From assembly GCA_030549495.1 (NCBI GenBank), contig JAUIRK010000121.1:248001-312000 (forward strand): DNA of 64,000 nt. Reading direction: 5' to 3'. The notes beneath the pieces are model-generated. The model made no database searches. It worked only from the letters and a program-made list of their open reading frames with translations, and had not been told where the DNA came from. How positions within the stretch are numbered: the first letter of the stretch is position 1; each line of letters starts with the position of its first letter. Positions 21,584-36,859 of the stretch are shown here, one piece after another. Both the position numbers and the translations under genes were made by a program. Source of the stretch: Nectonema munidae. Its lineage: Eukaryota > Nematomorpha > Nectonematoida > Nectonematidae.

Positions 21584-23365
21584 GTATCGTCATTGCCATT
21601 GCTTTCTCTACTTCCTATTATAATACCTTCTACGCGTTAACGACCAGAATAATTAATCAGGAGATGTCTAATGTAAAGCAGAAGATTCGTATTAAAGAGC
21701 TTTGATAATTTACTCAGGGTGCACTTTAAAACTGACAGCGAGTACTTAATCTGAATGTTATGTCGCAATTATCCACTTTATTTGCTTTTTTTTTAAAATC
21801 TTTTAGAGGACGTGATCATTTTCCTACAATTTCAGACTTTAATATTTAATGTGAATTTGAGATCGAGTATTGCAAGACTGATTTTTCCGAAAGCGATTTT
21901 TTCAGACTGATTTTTCTTAGCAACTTGCTACTCGTACCCACGATTTTTGAGTTTGAGTTGGAGATTTAACTCTTTACAGACCGCACTAGAGTGTAAAATT
22001 GCCTTTTTATTTCATTATTAGTTAATGCATAGAAAAAATGAAAAATGTTTTGTTTAATATCTTTTTAACCATGTGTCCAAAATGGGAACGTTGGACACTT
22101 TCGTGAATATCATAAATTTCAATTTACTATTAAAAATGAAAAGATCAATCAATTTAATTATGAGTAAAACCTCTCTACTTCGACCACCCAATTTTTCTCT
22201 AGACAAAAAAGTGACTATGAAAATGTTGATTTACATAATTTCTACTAAAAATTGTATTTAAAAAATATGTTTTTTTGTTATAAAGTTCGTTGCATTGCTT
22301 TTTATTGTAAATTTTCCTGTAAATTAGAAGAAGGGTGATAAGCATCGCTAAGTTTTAACTCTATAGAATCTTTTATAGTGTGTATAGCGTATTTGCAAGT
22401 TACGACTGATATTTCTCCATCTGTATCATCTTCCTCATCTCGCTTTTCATTTTCATTTTTTCTTTGAAAAACTTCTCACTCAAGCAGCGCTCTTATTTTT
22501 CCCGTTATTTTGTGTTTGCGTGTATCATGTATATAGGAAAGCGCCTATAGGAATCTATAGTACTCTATTTGAAATAAACGTGATCACAATTGTTGGCACT
22601 CGCTTGTAGGCATCATGTTCGTGAACTGAGTGTAAATCATGTTTTCACACATTAGTCCTTTCAGAAATTTTGTAAATTGTGGAAAAGTATAAACCCAAAT
22701 ATGGCTAGCAAATCAACGCAACATGAAGCCTGAAGATCCTTCAGGAGGGAAGGCGCTTCCCAAACAACACAAAAAGACAGCACAGTAAGATCCTTCCAGA
22801 GGATACAAGACGACGACGCGCTCTCGCTACTTCAGATATAAAATTTGTGCTATACTTGCAATGCAATATTGTTGTTCCCTTTCATGTCTTGCGACCATGT
22901 GATTTGCTTTAAATAAAATAGGCCATGCTGCAAAAAAAACTCACAAAGCGTTTAACAGGAGATGAAAAAGCAAAAAATTTTATTGTATATGTTTACACAA
23001 ATCTTGTTAAAAAATAATTCTCAAAAATAATGCTTTATTGGGGGAAAGGCAAAGCCTTCTTTTTTCGTAAACTCTTTAACAAGCACAACGTAAAGAAAGC
23101 CCAAGTGAAACAATATTTTGTGTGAGTGTCAAGTCTATGTGATAATTTTTTTATCGATTGGCTTAGAAAGATCAATTGCCTTAAAGCCTGTATTTTTTTA
23201 TAGATACTACTTTTCACAAGATTCTTTTATTGATTTATGAACAATCTGCTGTTCTCGAAATATCAGTAAAGTTTTTTGACTGTTTTTGTTCCATATTTAA
23301 TTTGAATTTTATATAGTTAAACCAAAAATACATCCAGAATACACAGTTCGTTCATGAAGCCTTTA

Positions 23366-24008
23366 GTTTAGATCAGGGTTTCTCAACGTGGGCCATATGG
23401 CCCCCTGAGGAGCCACAAGAAATTTTAAGGGGGCCACAGAAAAAATATGATTTCCATACAATACATCAGATCGTAGAGAAGTCACAAAACAAGTTATACG
23501 TTCGGATTGATATAAATGAATGCTTAAATTAAAAAGATAAGTTGACGAAAAGACTCATTTTTATTTATAAAATTGCCCCACAGCTTTGTCGATTTTTCTA
23601 TATTATATACATTACATATGATACAAAAACTATTTTAGAAACTATATCTTGAAACTTTATATAGAAATTCTATTTTCATGAATTTTTAATAGTTTTGTTT
23701 CCACATCTACTAGGCTCAGACCGTTAATATGAAGTAAAAAAGACTCAATTGGAAAGCAACTCTAATTCTAAACTATTATGAAAAAAAGTTATGATTTAGA
23801 AGCACTATAATTTTTGAAGGAATTTTCCTGTTTTTTTGCTTTGATGTTATGTTGTTTGAATGAATAACTTCATGAAAAAGTTACGAATTTTCGTTTTTGA
23901 CCTCTAAAAAATAGAAAAATATATGAAAAACTTTATGGGGCCATACAATAATATTTGCGCAAAAAGGGGGCCATGGTAGAAAAAAGGTTGAGAACCCTTG
24001 GTTTAGAT
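23366..24008. mobile_element. hAT-type MITE with perfect 8-bp target duplication, in BOLA3 intron
   Basis: The element spans 23374-24000 (627 bp). Left end CAGGGTTTCTCAACGTGGGC; right end reverse-complemented CAAGGGTTCTCAACC. Both flanks carry GTTTAGAT (23366-23373 and 24001-24008), an exact 8-bp duplication as made by hAT transposases. The interior is non-coding. Confidence 0.88.
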
Positions 24009-24011
24009 TAC

Positions 24012-24323
24012 AGATGTATCGAGTCCTCCGCAAAAAAATTTCACATCTTCATCCCCCGATCCGCAATTTTCAAACATCTTCTTTTTTTCTATATACCGCA
24101 AAGTTTTTTTTAGAAGTTTGAATTTTTACTTTATTCAAAATTTTTATGATAAGTATTTCTTTATGATAACACATATACAATGATGACATCTTCTATCTAA
24201 ATTTTTAAGAAGTATAAAACTTGAGTTTGCTTACAATAACAATTATGATATCGGCATCAGCTAAAAAAATTAATTCTGAGATCCGCATCTGTGGATACAA
24301 AAAATTTAACATCTGATACATCT
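24012..24323. mobile_element. MITE-like element next to the hAT MITE
   Basis: Left end AGATGTATCGAGTCC and right end reverse-complemented AGATGTATCAGATG. The flanks match if the neighbouring hAT MITE is removed: TTAGTTTAGATTA on both sides (23364-23373 joined to 24001-24010, and 24324-24336). So this element was in place first and the hAT MITE landed in its left flank. Part of the interior (24115-24225) recurs at 55185-55290. Confidence 0.6.
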
Positions 24324-24526
24324 TTAGTTTAGATTAGACCCTCCCTCCCTTATTGGCTACTGGTTAGAAACTTGGATCCAACACTATTTGAAAAAAGGGG
24401 AAAGGCCCTGCAAGATCAATTTTATTTTTCGAAGCCAAGATTTACCGAGGAAATTTTTCAAATGTGATCTGCTAATAGGGGGGGGGGGATAAAATCGATT
24501 GCTTCAACCTTCATTTCATTGTTTAG

Positions 24527-24615
24527 GTGGATGCGGCTCTATGTTTTCTGTTTCAGTTCACTCTCCTGATTTCAAAAATGTCAAAATTGTACAGCAACAC
24601 CAAATGGTCAATGAA
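24527..24615 (+). CDS. BOLA3: BolA-like protein 3, central exon
   Basis: Follows TTCATTGTTTAG and ends GAA|GTAAGT at 24616. With the G from the previous exon it encodes GGCGSMFSVSVHSPDF, then KNVKIVQQHQMVNE. This is the BolA core: the GGCG loop whose Cys can bind a shared Fe-S cluster, and the RxVxxHxxVN-like helix (here VQQHQMVN as in human BOLA3, which has the same VQQHQMVN). Phase 1 in, phase 0 out, matching both neighbours. The 2.9-kb intron before it holds two MITEs; a run of G residues (24479-24488) lies 40 bp upstream of the acceptor. Confidence 0.93.
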
Positions 24616-25379
24616 GTAAGTTGAAAATTTATTTAAAATTTTAACTACTTTTAATTCATACTCCTGTCTATACACTTTTCATTTTTTCCATTACCAATTC
24701 TTGTCATTTTTGAATGCTAAAGAGACATTACGGTTTAAATGGGTGAACCTTGAGTACAACTATTAATATGTTTAGTGGTATAATTTTATGGACTAAATTA
24801 ATCATAAGGCTTGGACCCGGGCCGATTTTAAGTCTATTTGACGCATTTTTAAAATCGGGTCCCGCTACGTGAAACAAATTTTATTCTTGATGTTATTTAA
24901 CTCATTTCATGCATACTAAATTAACGATCTCCGTATATTATATTTGTAATTGCCCTTTTTTGGTATTTAAAAATAAGATTTCACGGTGTCTATCAAACTT
25001 TTGGTATATCAAAGATTAACTGTTTTTTATTCATTTATTAGGATAAGCACAAATTTTGCACAAAAGATGTCTTGAAGAATAAGGACCCCTCTATTAGTTA
25101 TCTAATTGAGGCCCGCAATTTCTAGCACCGTCCTGACTTGAACAATTTTGTAGATACCAATGATAATAAAAACTGCCATAACCATAAACAAAGCTTTATT
25201 TGATCAAGAGTCAGATAGACTAGTATACATAGACCAGCACGTCTGTGAATTTAGATGTCTTAATAGAATGAATTTTTCATATCTTTGATCAATATTGCTA
25301 TTTGGGCACTCAACTTTCTAACAAAAAAAGAAAAAAAATTTAAAAATACCTCACTTTACACTGTGATCAAAGTGACGTT

Positions 25380-25600
25380 ATAAAAAATTAATACATTTGT
25401 AAAAGGTTTATAAAATGTAAGTAATGGAGTTTAATTCAATATTTGAGATAAATAAATATGAGGTTTGCGTATTTATAGGTAAAGGTTTATTTCAGTATTT
25501 CAATCACTATAATGAGAAAAGTTATACAAAATTAAAGTAATCGAGTTTAATTGAACATTTGAGACAAATGACTACAAAGTGTGTGCTATATAATACTTGA
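25380..25600 (+). repeat. Imperfect direct duplication in BOLA3 intron
   Basis: GTAATGGAGTTTAATTCAAT... ATTTGAGATAAAT (about 25422-25455) recurs as GTAATCGAGTTTAATTGAAC... ATTTGAGACAAAT (about 25536-25570), spacing about 115 bp. Just two copies; family unknown. Confidence 0.5.
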
Positions 25601-26549
25601 AATACATATAAATTAGGGGCGCACATCCGGGGGAGGGGCGATGTCCTAGTTTGATTTCAAGGGGGTGAAAAAATCCTTTTGCTTTAAATCATTAAAAAAT
25701 TTATCATAAAGAATCATTAATTATTATCAGCTTTTATTAATTTTGGTCAACTGCTTCAATTATTTTATCTTCCTTCTTCAATGTTAAAATTGATTTGCTT
25801 GTTTAAATTATTCGCTTCCATTTTTTACTTTTGTGTTCTATAATTGCTTCTTAGTATTTTAGTTAGTCCATCAGTGGAGTTTTGCTAGTTAATTATTATC
25901 TAAACTATATATAATGTGGTTAGTTTTACGTATAATTGTTTGTTTTTTAGAATTTGTAATTAGTCCGTAAAATAGTTGATAAATAAGTAACTTTTCAAAT
26001 TTCATGCTATGTTTTCTGGTTAGGTGCCATTTTTGTTTAGTTTATGAGAAATTTAATAATGAAAGGTGCAAAATATTCATGAAAATATGGCTAGGAGCCA
26101 GAGCCATTAAAATTAGTAGTATCTCGCGCTCGGGTTCCACTCAATATGATCAGTTTGGCTCTCCGCCTTAGCCGTGTCGCTGGGTGTCTCAAATTAAATG
26201 ACTAGTAAGGATATCATCCCTTAAATGGCTCAAACTGTTCTATACTAGTCTATTTTGAAAAATGAAAAGTAACATTAAACATTGTTATAAACTATAATAG
26301 TGAAAAATTAACTTTTAGTGTTCCTAAATGCATTTTTATGGAGGCATACTTGCATGCTTATATAAAGTATGTGTTTGATAAATGATTTTAAGATTCGCGG
26401 AAGTTTTTAAATTATTTTGGGAAATTTTTTATCTCTTATTTCGCTGAATCTTAATCTCCATTAATACCTCTTTCATTATTTTCTCTTTATGCTTATCAAT
26501 TCTTATATTATGAATATGTTAGTTCATATTTTAAGTTACGTTTTGTTAT

Positions 26550-26680
26550 TTAACACTTTGAGGACCAAAGTTTTTAAGCCTGATCATTTACTTTCTTTTT
26601 AAACCGAATTTTATATAATTAAAACTGGCGCTTTTTATTTCTTGGGACTCTGGTGTCGCACTTGTCTTCAAGCGACTTGT
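26550..26680. repeat. Possible piggyBac-type MITE just upstream of BOLA3 exon 3
   Basis: TTAACACTTTGAGGACC on the left resembles the end of the better-preserved MITE at 62271 (TTAA-CCCTTTGAGGAA). The right end TCTTCAAGCG pairs poorly. It is decayed or only a fragment, and 65 bp from a splice acceptor. Confidence 0.3.
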
Positions 26681-26745
26681 TTGAATTTAATTGTTATTAT
26701 AAGTGTTTTCAAAATAATTTAATTAATCGATTTCCTCTCTTTTAG

Positions 26746-29311
<2,566 letters not shown>

Positions 29312-31074
29312 AACATCCTGGAATTTTTCTTTAGTTATAATCTCTTTATTTATTGCACCTTTTCTACCAAATAAAATATTTACTTTTTTTGCTTACGACT
29401 TTCAATAAATTTTTGCTAAAGCAATCTACTTTTTTAATTAAAAATTATAAAAATAATAGAATATTAGCTAAAAACGCATCACAAGCACATATAGATAGGA
29501 GGGGGTAGCTCTCTTTTCTCCAAAGAGCATGTTTGCCATTAGAACCCTGCATGGGTTATAAAAATTTGTTCGCACCGCTCCGTATTTTATAAAAAAAATA
29601 AAATACCCGCAACCGCTTCACCTTTAAAATTTTTAAACGCCCAATTTTAAATTTAAACTATCAACCGCCCAACTTAACCAACAGTTCATATTTTTATACA
29701 TTGAATTTTTATGATGTTAGTTTTAAAACACAATTTTTGTTTAAAAATACGATATCATTGACTGTTTGGCTTTTAAAAAGGATCCTTCAGAAATATGATG
29801 GCCTACAAGACTGAAGTTAAGCTCACTAGCAGCACTTGTTGCCATGATACATAAAACATTACGTGAAGCAACATAAAGTGTAGCAAAATTCCTTCAATAT
29901 AACGTATGGTATATGTGATAAAGATGTATTTTATCTAAAGAAACAAATGCAACTTTGAGGATGTAAAAGTGTCAGTGTGCTTGATGTACTTACTGATGTC
30001 AAACTTTATACAATCAGATATGAGCTATGAATGAATATCCTATAAATTATACGATTTTTAAAGAATTAGTTCTTAAATTGTGGCAATTTTACTAGTTTCA
30101 CAAAAAACTGCAGCACTAATATTGAACCCACTCCGATCCGCCCCGCAGTATGTTTCAAACAAATAATTCACACCTGAAATTTATATTCGGTTCTCAAAAA
30201 ACTCGCGTGATTGGCGAGAGGCCTCTATTTGCCACCTTGAGATTTGAATATATGTATATACAACCTTGGTGAATATGACATTTTATATAATTTAAATCCT
30301 AAAGTGAACTTCTATGAGCTCTTTTAAAATTTTATCCATGCACGCACTTATTGAAAGTTGTTTATTTAAGAAGTACTAGCAATCAATGGTTAACTTTTGT
30401 TTTAATTATAAAAATTGTAGAATATTTTTTATTAAGATCCTTGATTTCACAAAATATACTTTTAGGATAAATAACATGAAAATCTATATTTGAGAGAAAA
30501 TTTGGGACATTTGTTTTATATCATATTTTATCTTATTTTATTCCCTGTATCGTATATGAATGAAAAATATTTATCAACAAGTGTATAGATATAGATATCT
30601 AGATAGAATGTCAAACCTGAACGACTAGATTTAGTGATGAACATGTAGGATGCGCCTGCACTTGTATAACTTCTGTTGTGTTTGGTACTCAAACAGTTTG
30701 CCTATAGGTAATATAGTATTAACAACGATATAAAACTAAATCACTGGAACAAATTTTAATTGAAAAAAATGCACTATACCAAAGAAATTGAGTTTGGTGT
30801 TTTCTACGACAATTGTCGCAGTGTCGCCTTGTTAAAATATAGAATATGTCGAATGATGTGTGTCGCTGAATAGCACGAAACAAAACATTATGTGAATTGT
30901 CAATCATGTCAAATTGACATTGATAATCTTGCTTATGGATAATAAACATTTGAATATATAGATGTACTGGTTATAGAAGAATAAATATTCACCGTATACA
31001 GAGCCGTGTATATGCGGCGCATGTTCGTAAAGCTAGGATATAAGTGAACTTGTACGTATATGAAGCGTTTGCAT
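29312..31074. other. Intergenic, AT-rich
   Basis: AATAAA occurs at 29370 and 29404, plausible poly(A) signals for PI4KB. Beyond that only AT-rich sequence with a few repeat-like tracts (29560-29680, with CCGC motifs related to the repeat at 61020-61090). No gene recognised. Confidence 0.5.
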
Positions 31075-31365
31075 TATCAGTAGATTAGAGTTAGGTAAAT
31101 AATAAGAATGTATAAACTTAGAATTAGAGTTAGGAAAATCGGAAAACTGCTTATCTTTAGAGTTAGAGTTAGGAAAACTGGAAAAGTGCTTAATTTTACA
31201 GTTAGAGTTAAGTAAATTAGAAGAGTGCTTAAAATTAGAGTTAGAGGTATATTAGAAGAGTGCCTAAACTTAGAGTTAGAGTTGGGAAAATTGGACACTG
31301 CTTATCTTTAGAGTTAGAGTTAGCAAAACTGAAAAAGTGCTTAATTTTAGAGTTAGAATGCCACA
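31075..31365. repeat. Short tandem array built on TTAGAGTTAGAGTTAGG
   Basis: About seven imperfect units of roughly 35-45 bp, each with (TTAGAG)TTAGAGTTAGGAAAA followed by TGGAAAAGTGCTTAA-like spacer. Minus-strand open frames over it are translation artefacts of the repeat. Confidence 0.85.
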
Positions 31366-31572
31366 GTCGCGACACTAAAATCGATGAATAGGATATAGGG
31401 AAATACCAAACGACAATAAAAAGATATGCTGCGACGTATGGCGACACAAATAAAATAGGAAAACATAAAGCGACAGTCGCGACACTAAATAGATGAAAGG
31501 GATATAGGGGAATACCAAGCGACAATAAAAAGATATGCTGCGACGTATGGCGACACAATTAAATAGGGATAT
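31366..31572. repeat. Two-copy tandem duplication, unit about 110 bp
   Basis: GCGACACTAAA, GATATAGGG, AATACCAA, GCGACAATAAAAAGATATGC and TGCGACGTATGGCGACACAA occur twice in the same order (about 31372-31450 and 31477-31555). It directly abuts the preceding array. CGACA repeats give it a distinct composition. Confidence 0.85.
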
Positions 31573-31884
31573 ATAACGTGACACATAGACATAAGTATGT
31601 ACGTATAACAAAAACTTTGGTATAGCCAAAAAATGCATGTTAACAAACGTCCAAGTTTTGTGTTTTGCGAAAGGTAAATAAAAAATCACACTTCCCCTTT
31701 ATTTTTCAAATAAGAGCAATTATGAAACAAAACACTTTACTCTATAGAGAAAAGTATACTGTAGAAATATAATGAAACTATTTATTTAAAGAGAAAAAAG
31801 GCGTTTAATTTATTCAAAATACATATCTATGATAAATTCAAGCATATTACTTCTATATTTTATACTTGGCATCTTTATTGTCAC

Positions 31885-33030
31885 GTCTAAGGTACGAGCA
31901 AAACTCTGCAAGCATCGGAGGACTCCAATGCGAACGCATAAAATGAACCTTGAGAGATCCTGCATTCCAAATTCTGGTAGGATCTAACTAGATGATCAAC
32001 TAAAGCCTTGTAGTTGCCATTTTTGTGTCTGCCAAGTAATCTTAAAACTATAAAACTGCTCCATGAGTTCAAGAGGATTCATTGTTGATTTGAATTTCTT
32101 CACGACTTTTAAATCGGCACAAATGAGCTATTTGTTGTCTTGATACTTTACTTTATTTAAAATAAAACTTAAGTTGTCATATGTCTCTCTTAAAACGACT
32201 GAATGTACTACTGGTACCGATTGAAAGATATTTCCATTATGTAAGAGAACAACCGTGGTTATATATAATGATGCATCAATAAACAATCTTCATTTTTCTG
32301 AATTGTATGCAATAGCAAGGTCTTCAAACAATCTAGGGATGTTGTTACAGTAGCACAATCCAATTTCCAATGAGAAATGTGGTAATCTGATTGTGATCTA
32401 AATTTTGTGACTGTTACATTCTTTCGTAAAAGATTTTGTTCTTGTAATCGAGAAGCAAGCAATTCATTTTGTTATACTGTTATACTAGTTATACTAGATC
32501 TATTACTAAATCATTCAAATCTGCTTGATTAAACAGCTTTGGCTTAGATGACTCTTCTGGTAGCGCAAAAGAATGATCTGAGCTCTCATCTGCACTCAAA
32601 CCGTAGTTTAATTTTCAGATTCTAATGATTGAGGCATTTCTGAAGGTGGTATAGGCACGCGAATTTCTTCTGAATCCCACTTTACGCAAAGCTGTATTTA
32701 GATTTGGATAAACCATATATTTGTTCTTGGTGTAGTGTGGAAAAGCTATATATACATCTCAACTATTTATTAGATAAAGTATATCTCACGTTTTATATCA
32801 ACTAAGGAAAAGTAGCAGTCTATGTGATCTTGCTGTTCCCTCCAAATCATGGGAATACCAAACGATACTGTTTTTGCTTTCCATTAAACCATTTTGATAG
32901 TGAACTTGACAGCTTTACAACATATATAAGGAGCCCAAACTTTATCTTGGTCTCCTACTTTATATTTGAAGTAAAGATGATACAGCTTTCGAATAGTTGG
33001 AGTAAGATTTCGTTGATTTTTTTACTAGTA
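31885..33030 (-). pseudogene. Relic of a multicopy invertebrate gene family (cc8L18.2-like), internally deleted
   Basis: Minus-strand fragments in order: KVGDQDKVWAPYICCK and SFGIPMIWREQQDHIDCYFS (about 33000-32840), ELLASRLQEQNLLRKN (about 32460), RLFIDASLYITTVVLLHNGN and LRETYDNLSFILNK (32290-32160), LICADLK, then NYKALVDHLVRSYQNLECRI (about 32000). The same landmarks occur in the copy at 37664-39325, but the middle (the CFLCxWDSRA segment and the IKLG... block) is missing. I recall this family as abundant in arthropod and some other invertebrate genomes; its transposon class is unknown to me. Several frames are used, so it is dead. Confidence 0.6.
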
Positions 33031-33244
33031 AAACATCGACTAATATAACAAAATTTGTTTGGAGAGATTTTACAAAGTCCTATAGGCATTTTTCAGTCAA
33101 AATTGGTTATGGTATCATCATACATAAAAACAAAATTTTTGAAAAATCTTAACATTTAAAACTCGATTATCAGAAAATTTATGCCTAAAATAAAAAAATG
33201 CTTTTCATTTTTGAATTCTACACCAAAAACTACTTTAGAAAATT

Positions 33245-33630
33245 AACTTTGCATAAATGTGTTTTTGGCTGTTCCTCAATATACTTAGTGGAGTAGGTGC
33301 GAAAATAATCCGAAGATCAGCAATAACTCGATTCAAAGAGCACGTTCAAGATGCAAACCACCAAAGGAACATAAAGCCCTACTACACAAAACACAACTTC
33401 AGCAAAACTAATCATGTAGATCTTGAATCTAATTACCTCAAAAGATCTTATAAAGAACATTTTATTAGAAAAATATCCTCTACGATTAATCATCATTATA
33501 ACTCATGCACTGCTAATTACCTCCATTTTCGAAGCCATAGCACACTTATCATTGACCTTACCTACACCATTGACATAAACACACGACATAACCTTTATAT
33601 GCGTATTAGAGTACTGCGCGAGTAAAAATA
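33245..33630 (+). mobile_element. GIY-YIG endonuclease fragment, probably Penelope-like element
   Basis: Open reading of about 120 residues with RSAITRFKEHVQDANHQRN and following conserved-looking His/Asn residues (KTNHVDLESNYLKRSYKE), resembling the R..EH...... portion of the GIY-YIG endonuclease at the C-terminus of Penelope-like retroelements. The GIY and YIG strands are not intact. A second fragment with a clearer YIGE-like motif is at 42950-43150. Fragmentary; a prokaryote-like or LINE-borne GIY-YIG cannot be excluded. Confidence 0.4.
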
Positions 33631-35552
33631 TTTAACCATCAAACACCCGCTTTCAAATTTTACCCTCAAATACCATTCACTGAAGTGTAAGTTTTCTCTC
33701 TTTTCATATAAAACAAAAATCATCATTTACTTTATTTTTTCACGAAAGCACTTTATTATGTGTTTAAATGAGGTATACTTTCAGCTTGGTTTTACGTGTT
33801 TGAAGATTAATTAGACAATTTGTCTCATACCAATCAAAGGAAGTTAAGGGTGGTCCAACTCGAAGTTAAGCTTTACAATGGTTATGCCTTTTTCTAACTA
33901 TGGGGTGGGAATTTACTTTTGCAACTATATTAGGTTGTCTACACGGAGAAATTGTGTACAAGTTTGATCTCCTCTTCTTACAGCCAATCCTTTGCATGCA
34001 GAGACGATATTGTGACCAGTTTCTCCGTCTACCACATTACACATAAAGTCATCCCCAACAGAAGATAGCAAACTTTTCTGAGGAATGAAAGATGGTGTGG
34101 TAATGATATGCACATGTTGATGTGGTTGACAGATGTTATTATATCTGTGACTTACTTCTCGAATGAAAGCAACTTCATAATATGCTTCAAGAAAAAAGAA
34201 TGAACATTGAAACAAGCAAATTTTATTACCAGCACCGCCTCTAAGAAAATTTTAATGTGGGTACCCACATCTAATTACTCGCCCCATGCAGTACTTTAAT
34301 GCATATTCAAACTAAACACACAGAGACATTGTCAACGACCAAACAACATCCCCTTAAGCATCGTCTTCACATCACTTCACACATCCATTTCACTTTCCAT
34401 TCTCCCCTTTCCCTTTATATATTTCGTCCTTTTATACCTTCAGGTAAGTGCTTTTAGAGAATTTATCTAAACATTCAATTACACGTTCACACAACATTTC
34501 CTGAATATTAATCGCCCTGCTCATTTTTTTAAATTCTTGAAAACGCCCGTAACCGTCGAAATATCGAGACCCTTATTTCTTAATTTGAAAGTTGAGTTTT
34601 GAAATAAAATTTTGTTTTTGCAACATCAAATTCCCAAATATTTCTAATAGAAACATTTTTTGTTGTCCTTAAGTAGAAAATAGGTTCGAAATTATTCCAA
34701 AATTATTTACGAAGACGACACCTTGTCGAAAAGAGGGTATGAATGAAACAGACGATTTTTGAAAAAATTATTACATCAATGTTCATATGCTTCATCTTTT
34801 TCCAGACAAAGTTAATGTTGAGACAAAATACTGTCTTGTGCGTCAAACTTCTCCTCAAATGGGGTAAACGCTTAAGCACCAAAATAGTTAGACGATATCT
34901 AATGTAAAGCAGTAAGAAGATTTTATAAACGCAAGTTATTTATTTTTGGAAACTCGAATCTGCTCCTTGACAGGTTAAAATGAAGAAATCGTTTGCCTCG
35001 TTTAAAAATAATCCCAAAACAAGAATTCTCTCTTGTTTACGTTTTGTAGTTCAGTCAGATAGTTATAGTTAAAAGAAATTCTGAGATAGAAAGTGTTAAA
35101 AAATGTAGATGGATGCCATTAATGCAATTTTGATGCTGTTATTTTTCTAAATTGGTGTAGTTTGTTCACGAGAGATTCCTATTCAAGTGCCTAATAAAAG
35201 TGGGACTGTATTGGTGTTTATCATTTTCATCAACTTTCCATCGTATCTCAGCATATTGTGCATCTTGAATAATACATTTTACCAAAATAGCCAGATATAT
35301 CCAGGTAGTTGCCATTGCCAGATCGACGAATCTTGAATAGACGAGTTTAAAGGACAAATTTCACTTTGAAGAAATATCATACTCTTTTTAGACGAATTCT
35401 AAATCTGAAATTCGTCTAAACGGAAAAATCTAAAAAAAAAAAGTGGCTCTAATTGGAATAGTTATTTAGTTTGTTAAGTTATAACAGTCATCACATTTTC
35501 CGTAACTAAACTTTTTTTGTCTATGTGTGATCCATACAACTACACATTCACT
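33631..35552. other. Intergenic, mixed composition, no host gene recognised
   Basis: A minus-strand frame at 33925-34215 (LLSSVGDDFMCNVVDGETGH..., 96 residues) has balanced composition but no family I know. 34540-34585 (GAAAACGCCCGTAACCGTCG, AAATATCGAGAC) resembles the end sequences of Penelope-like elements (…CGCC…CGAAACGTCGAGA), which would fit the fragment just upstream. The rest is AT-rich. Confidence 0.35.
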
Positions 35553-36036
35553 CAGTAACGTAGCCAGAAATTTATATTTGGAGGGGCCAAATGGGGCACT
35601 AATATACATGCTTACCTACTGGCTTTGTCTAAAATTAAAGCATCAAATGCTGCTTATAACAACTCTTCTCTTTGTGTTTATAAGCTCCTTTCTCTACTTG
35701 TGTCCTATTCTTTGTGTTTTAGATTTTATCATGGTTAATATTTCTTATCTTCGTTTCTCATAGCAAAGAGAAATTTTTTATTCTAAATCTGCTTTCTTAT
35801 TACAGGTAGAAGGCCCATCTTAACAAAGTTAACGGTTTGATTGTTACCGTCAATGATATCAATAATTTTTCTATATTTTGATTTTATTTGCTTTATATTC
35901 TTTGGTATAAGCACATTGTCAAAAATTAATTCATTATTTTATTTTAATTTGTAAATTTCAATTTTTTGATGGTGGGGCCCATAACTTATAGATAGAGGGG
36001 CCCGGCCCCAAGTGCCCCATATTGGCTACGTGGCTG
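35553..36036. mobile_element. hAT-type MITE
   Basis: Left end CAGTAACGTAGCCAGAAATT, right end reverse-complemented CAGCCACGTAGCCAATATGG; both then run into GGGGC-rich sequence (GGGGCCAAATGGGGCAC and GGGGCACTTGGGGCC). The flanking octamers CATTCACT and TACACACT agree at 5 of 8, so the copy is old. Non-coding inside. Confidence 0.65.
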
Positions 36037-36047
36037 TACACACTATA

Positions 36048-36859
36048 CAGTCGACCCCCGTTACGACAAATTTCAACGACTAACTTTTTTAGCTCGTTAT
36101 AGTGAAATTTAAATATAAATGCTTTCAAAAACAAGGTAGATATTTTATTGTAAAAATATATTTATCTTAACAACAAGCAATAGCTTGATATTGAGGTTTT
36201 ATAAGGAAACAAATCGCTACTTTTTTGCACACATTCACTGGTGTATGTTTTTTTCAGGAAAAATACGAAGAAAAATTACGCCTTTTTTTTACAACTTGAA
36301 CTGTTGCTTCTTCTTTGCCTATGCATATCGATGAGGTGTTTTTTTTTTATCAAATTAGTCTCAGCGTAATCGCCAATTTTTTCCTACACTATCATCTTCT
36401 TCATCTTGCTCACAATACATTCTTGATTTCCTGATTATTTTTGCTGTTTAATTTCCAAAATATTGTCATCCTTTGTTCTTGCTTCATATGTGCTTACATC
36501 ATGGTCTACAGATATACATTCTTCAACACAAGATTCATAAAAATATTTTTCTTGGCTAAGTGACCTCAATGTTTGTTCTGAATTTCAAATGTGGTTACAA
36601 TTTATTACAGTTTCTTCTTGAACAGCGGATCGAGCTTAACCAAAATACGAATTCTAGCTATAAATGAAGGATATGTTTCACATTATTACCAATTTAATAT
36701 CTTGATTAACTCGTTTTAACAAAACTGGCTTCAACGGACATGCTTTTATTTTTATTTTGGTTGTAATGGTAAACGGGTAATTTTCAATGAAAAAGGGTTC
36801 TACGAGAAGTTGGATTTAAAGTACTCTTAATGAAATTTTGTTATAACACAGTTCAACTG
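36048..36859 (-). mobile_element. Internally deleted pogo/Tigger element with TA target sites
   Basis: Ends TA-CAGTCGACCCCCGTTACG and, reverse-complemented, TA-CAGTTGAACTGTGTTATAAC, each next to a TA dinucleotide as for Tc1/mariner/pogo elements. The minus strand at 36390-36480 matches the Gln-rich tail of the Tigger copy at 10480-10560 (AATCAGGAAATCAAGAATGT versus AATCAGAAAATCAAGAATCT). About 0.8 kb remains of an element that would be 2-3 kb. Confidence 0.8.

Noticed and set aside
21806-21850. Exon after TTTTAG reading GRDHFPTISDFNI and stop
   Set aside because: It lies inside the BOLA3 intron on the same strand, is very short and matches nothing.
22560-22920. A GC-richer block suspected of being an LTR or promoter
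   Set aside because: No paired copy, no terminal repeat, no ORF found; no LTR retroelement is evident anywhere in the window.
31077-31689. Minus-strand open frames of about 70-105 codons
   Set aside because: Repetitive translations of the tandem arrays.
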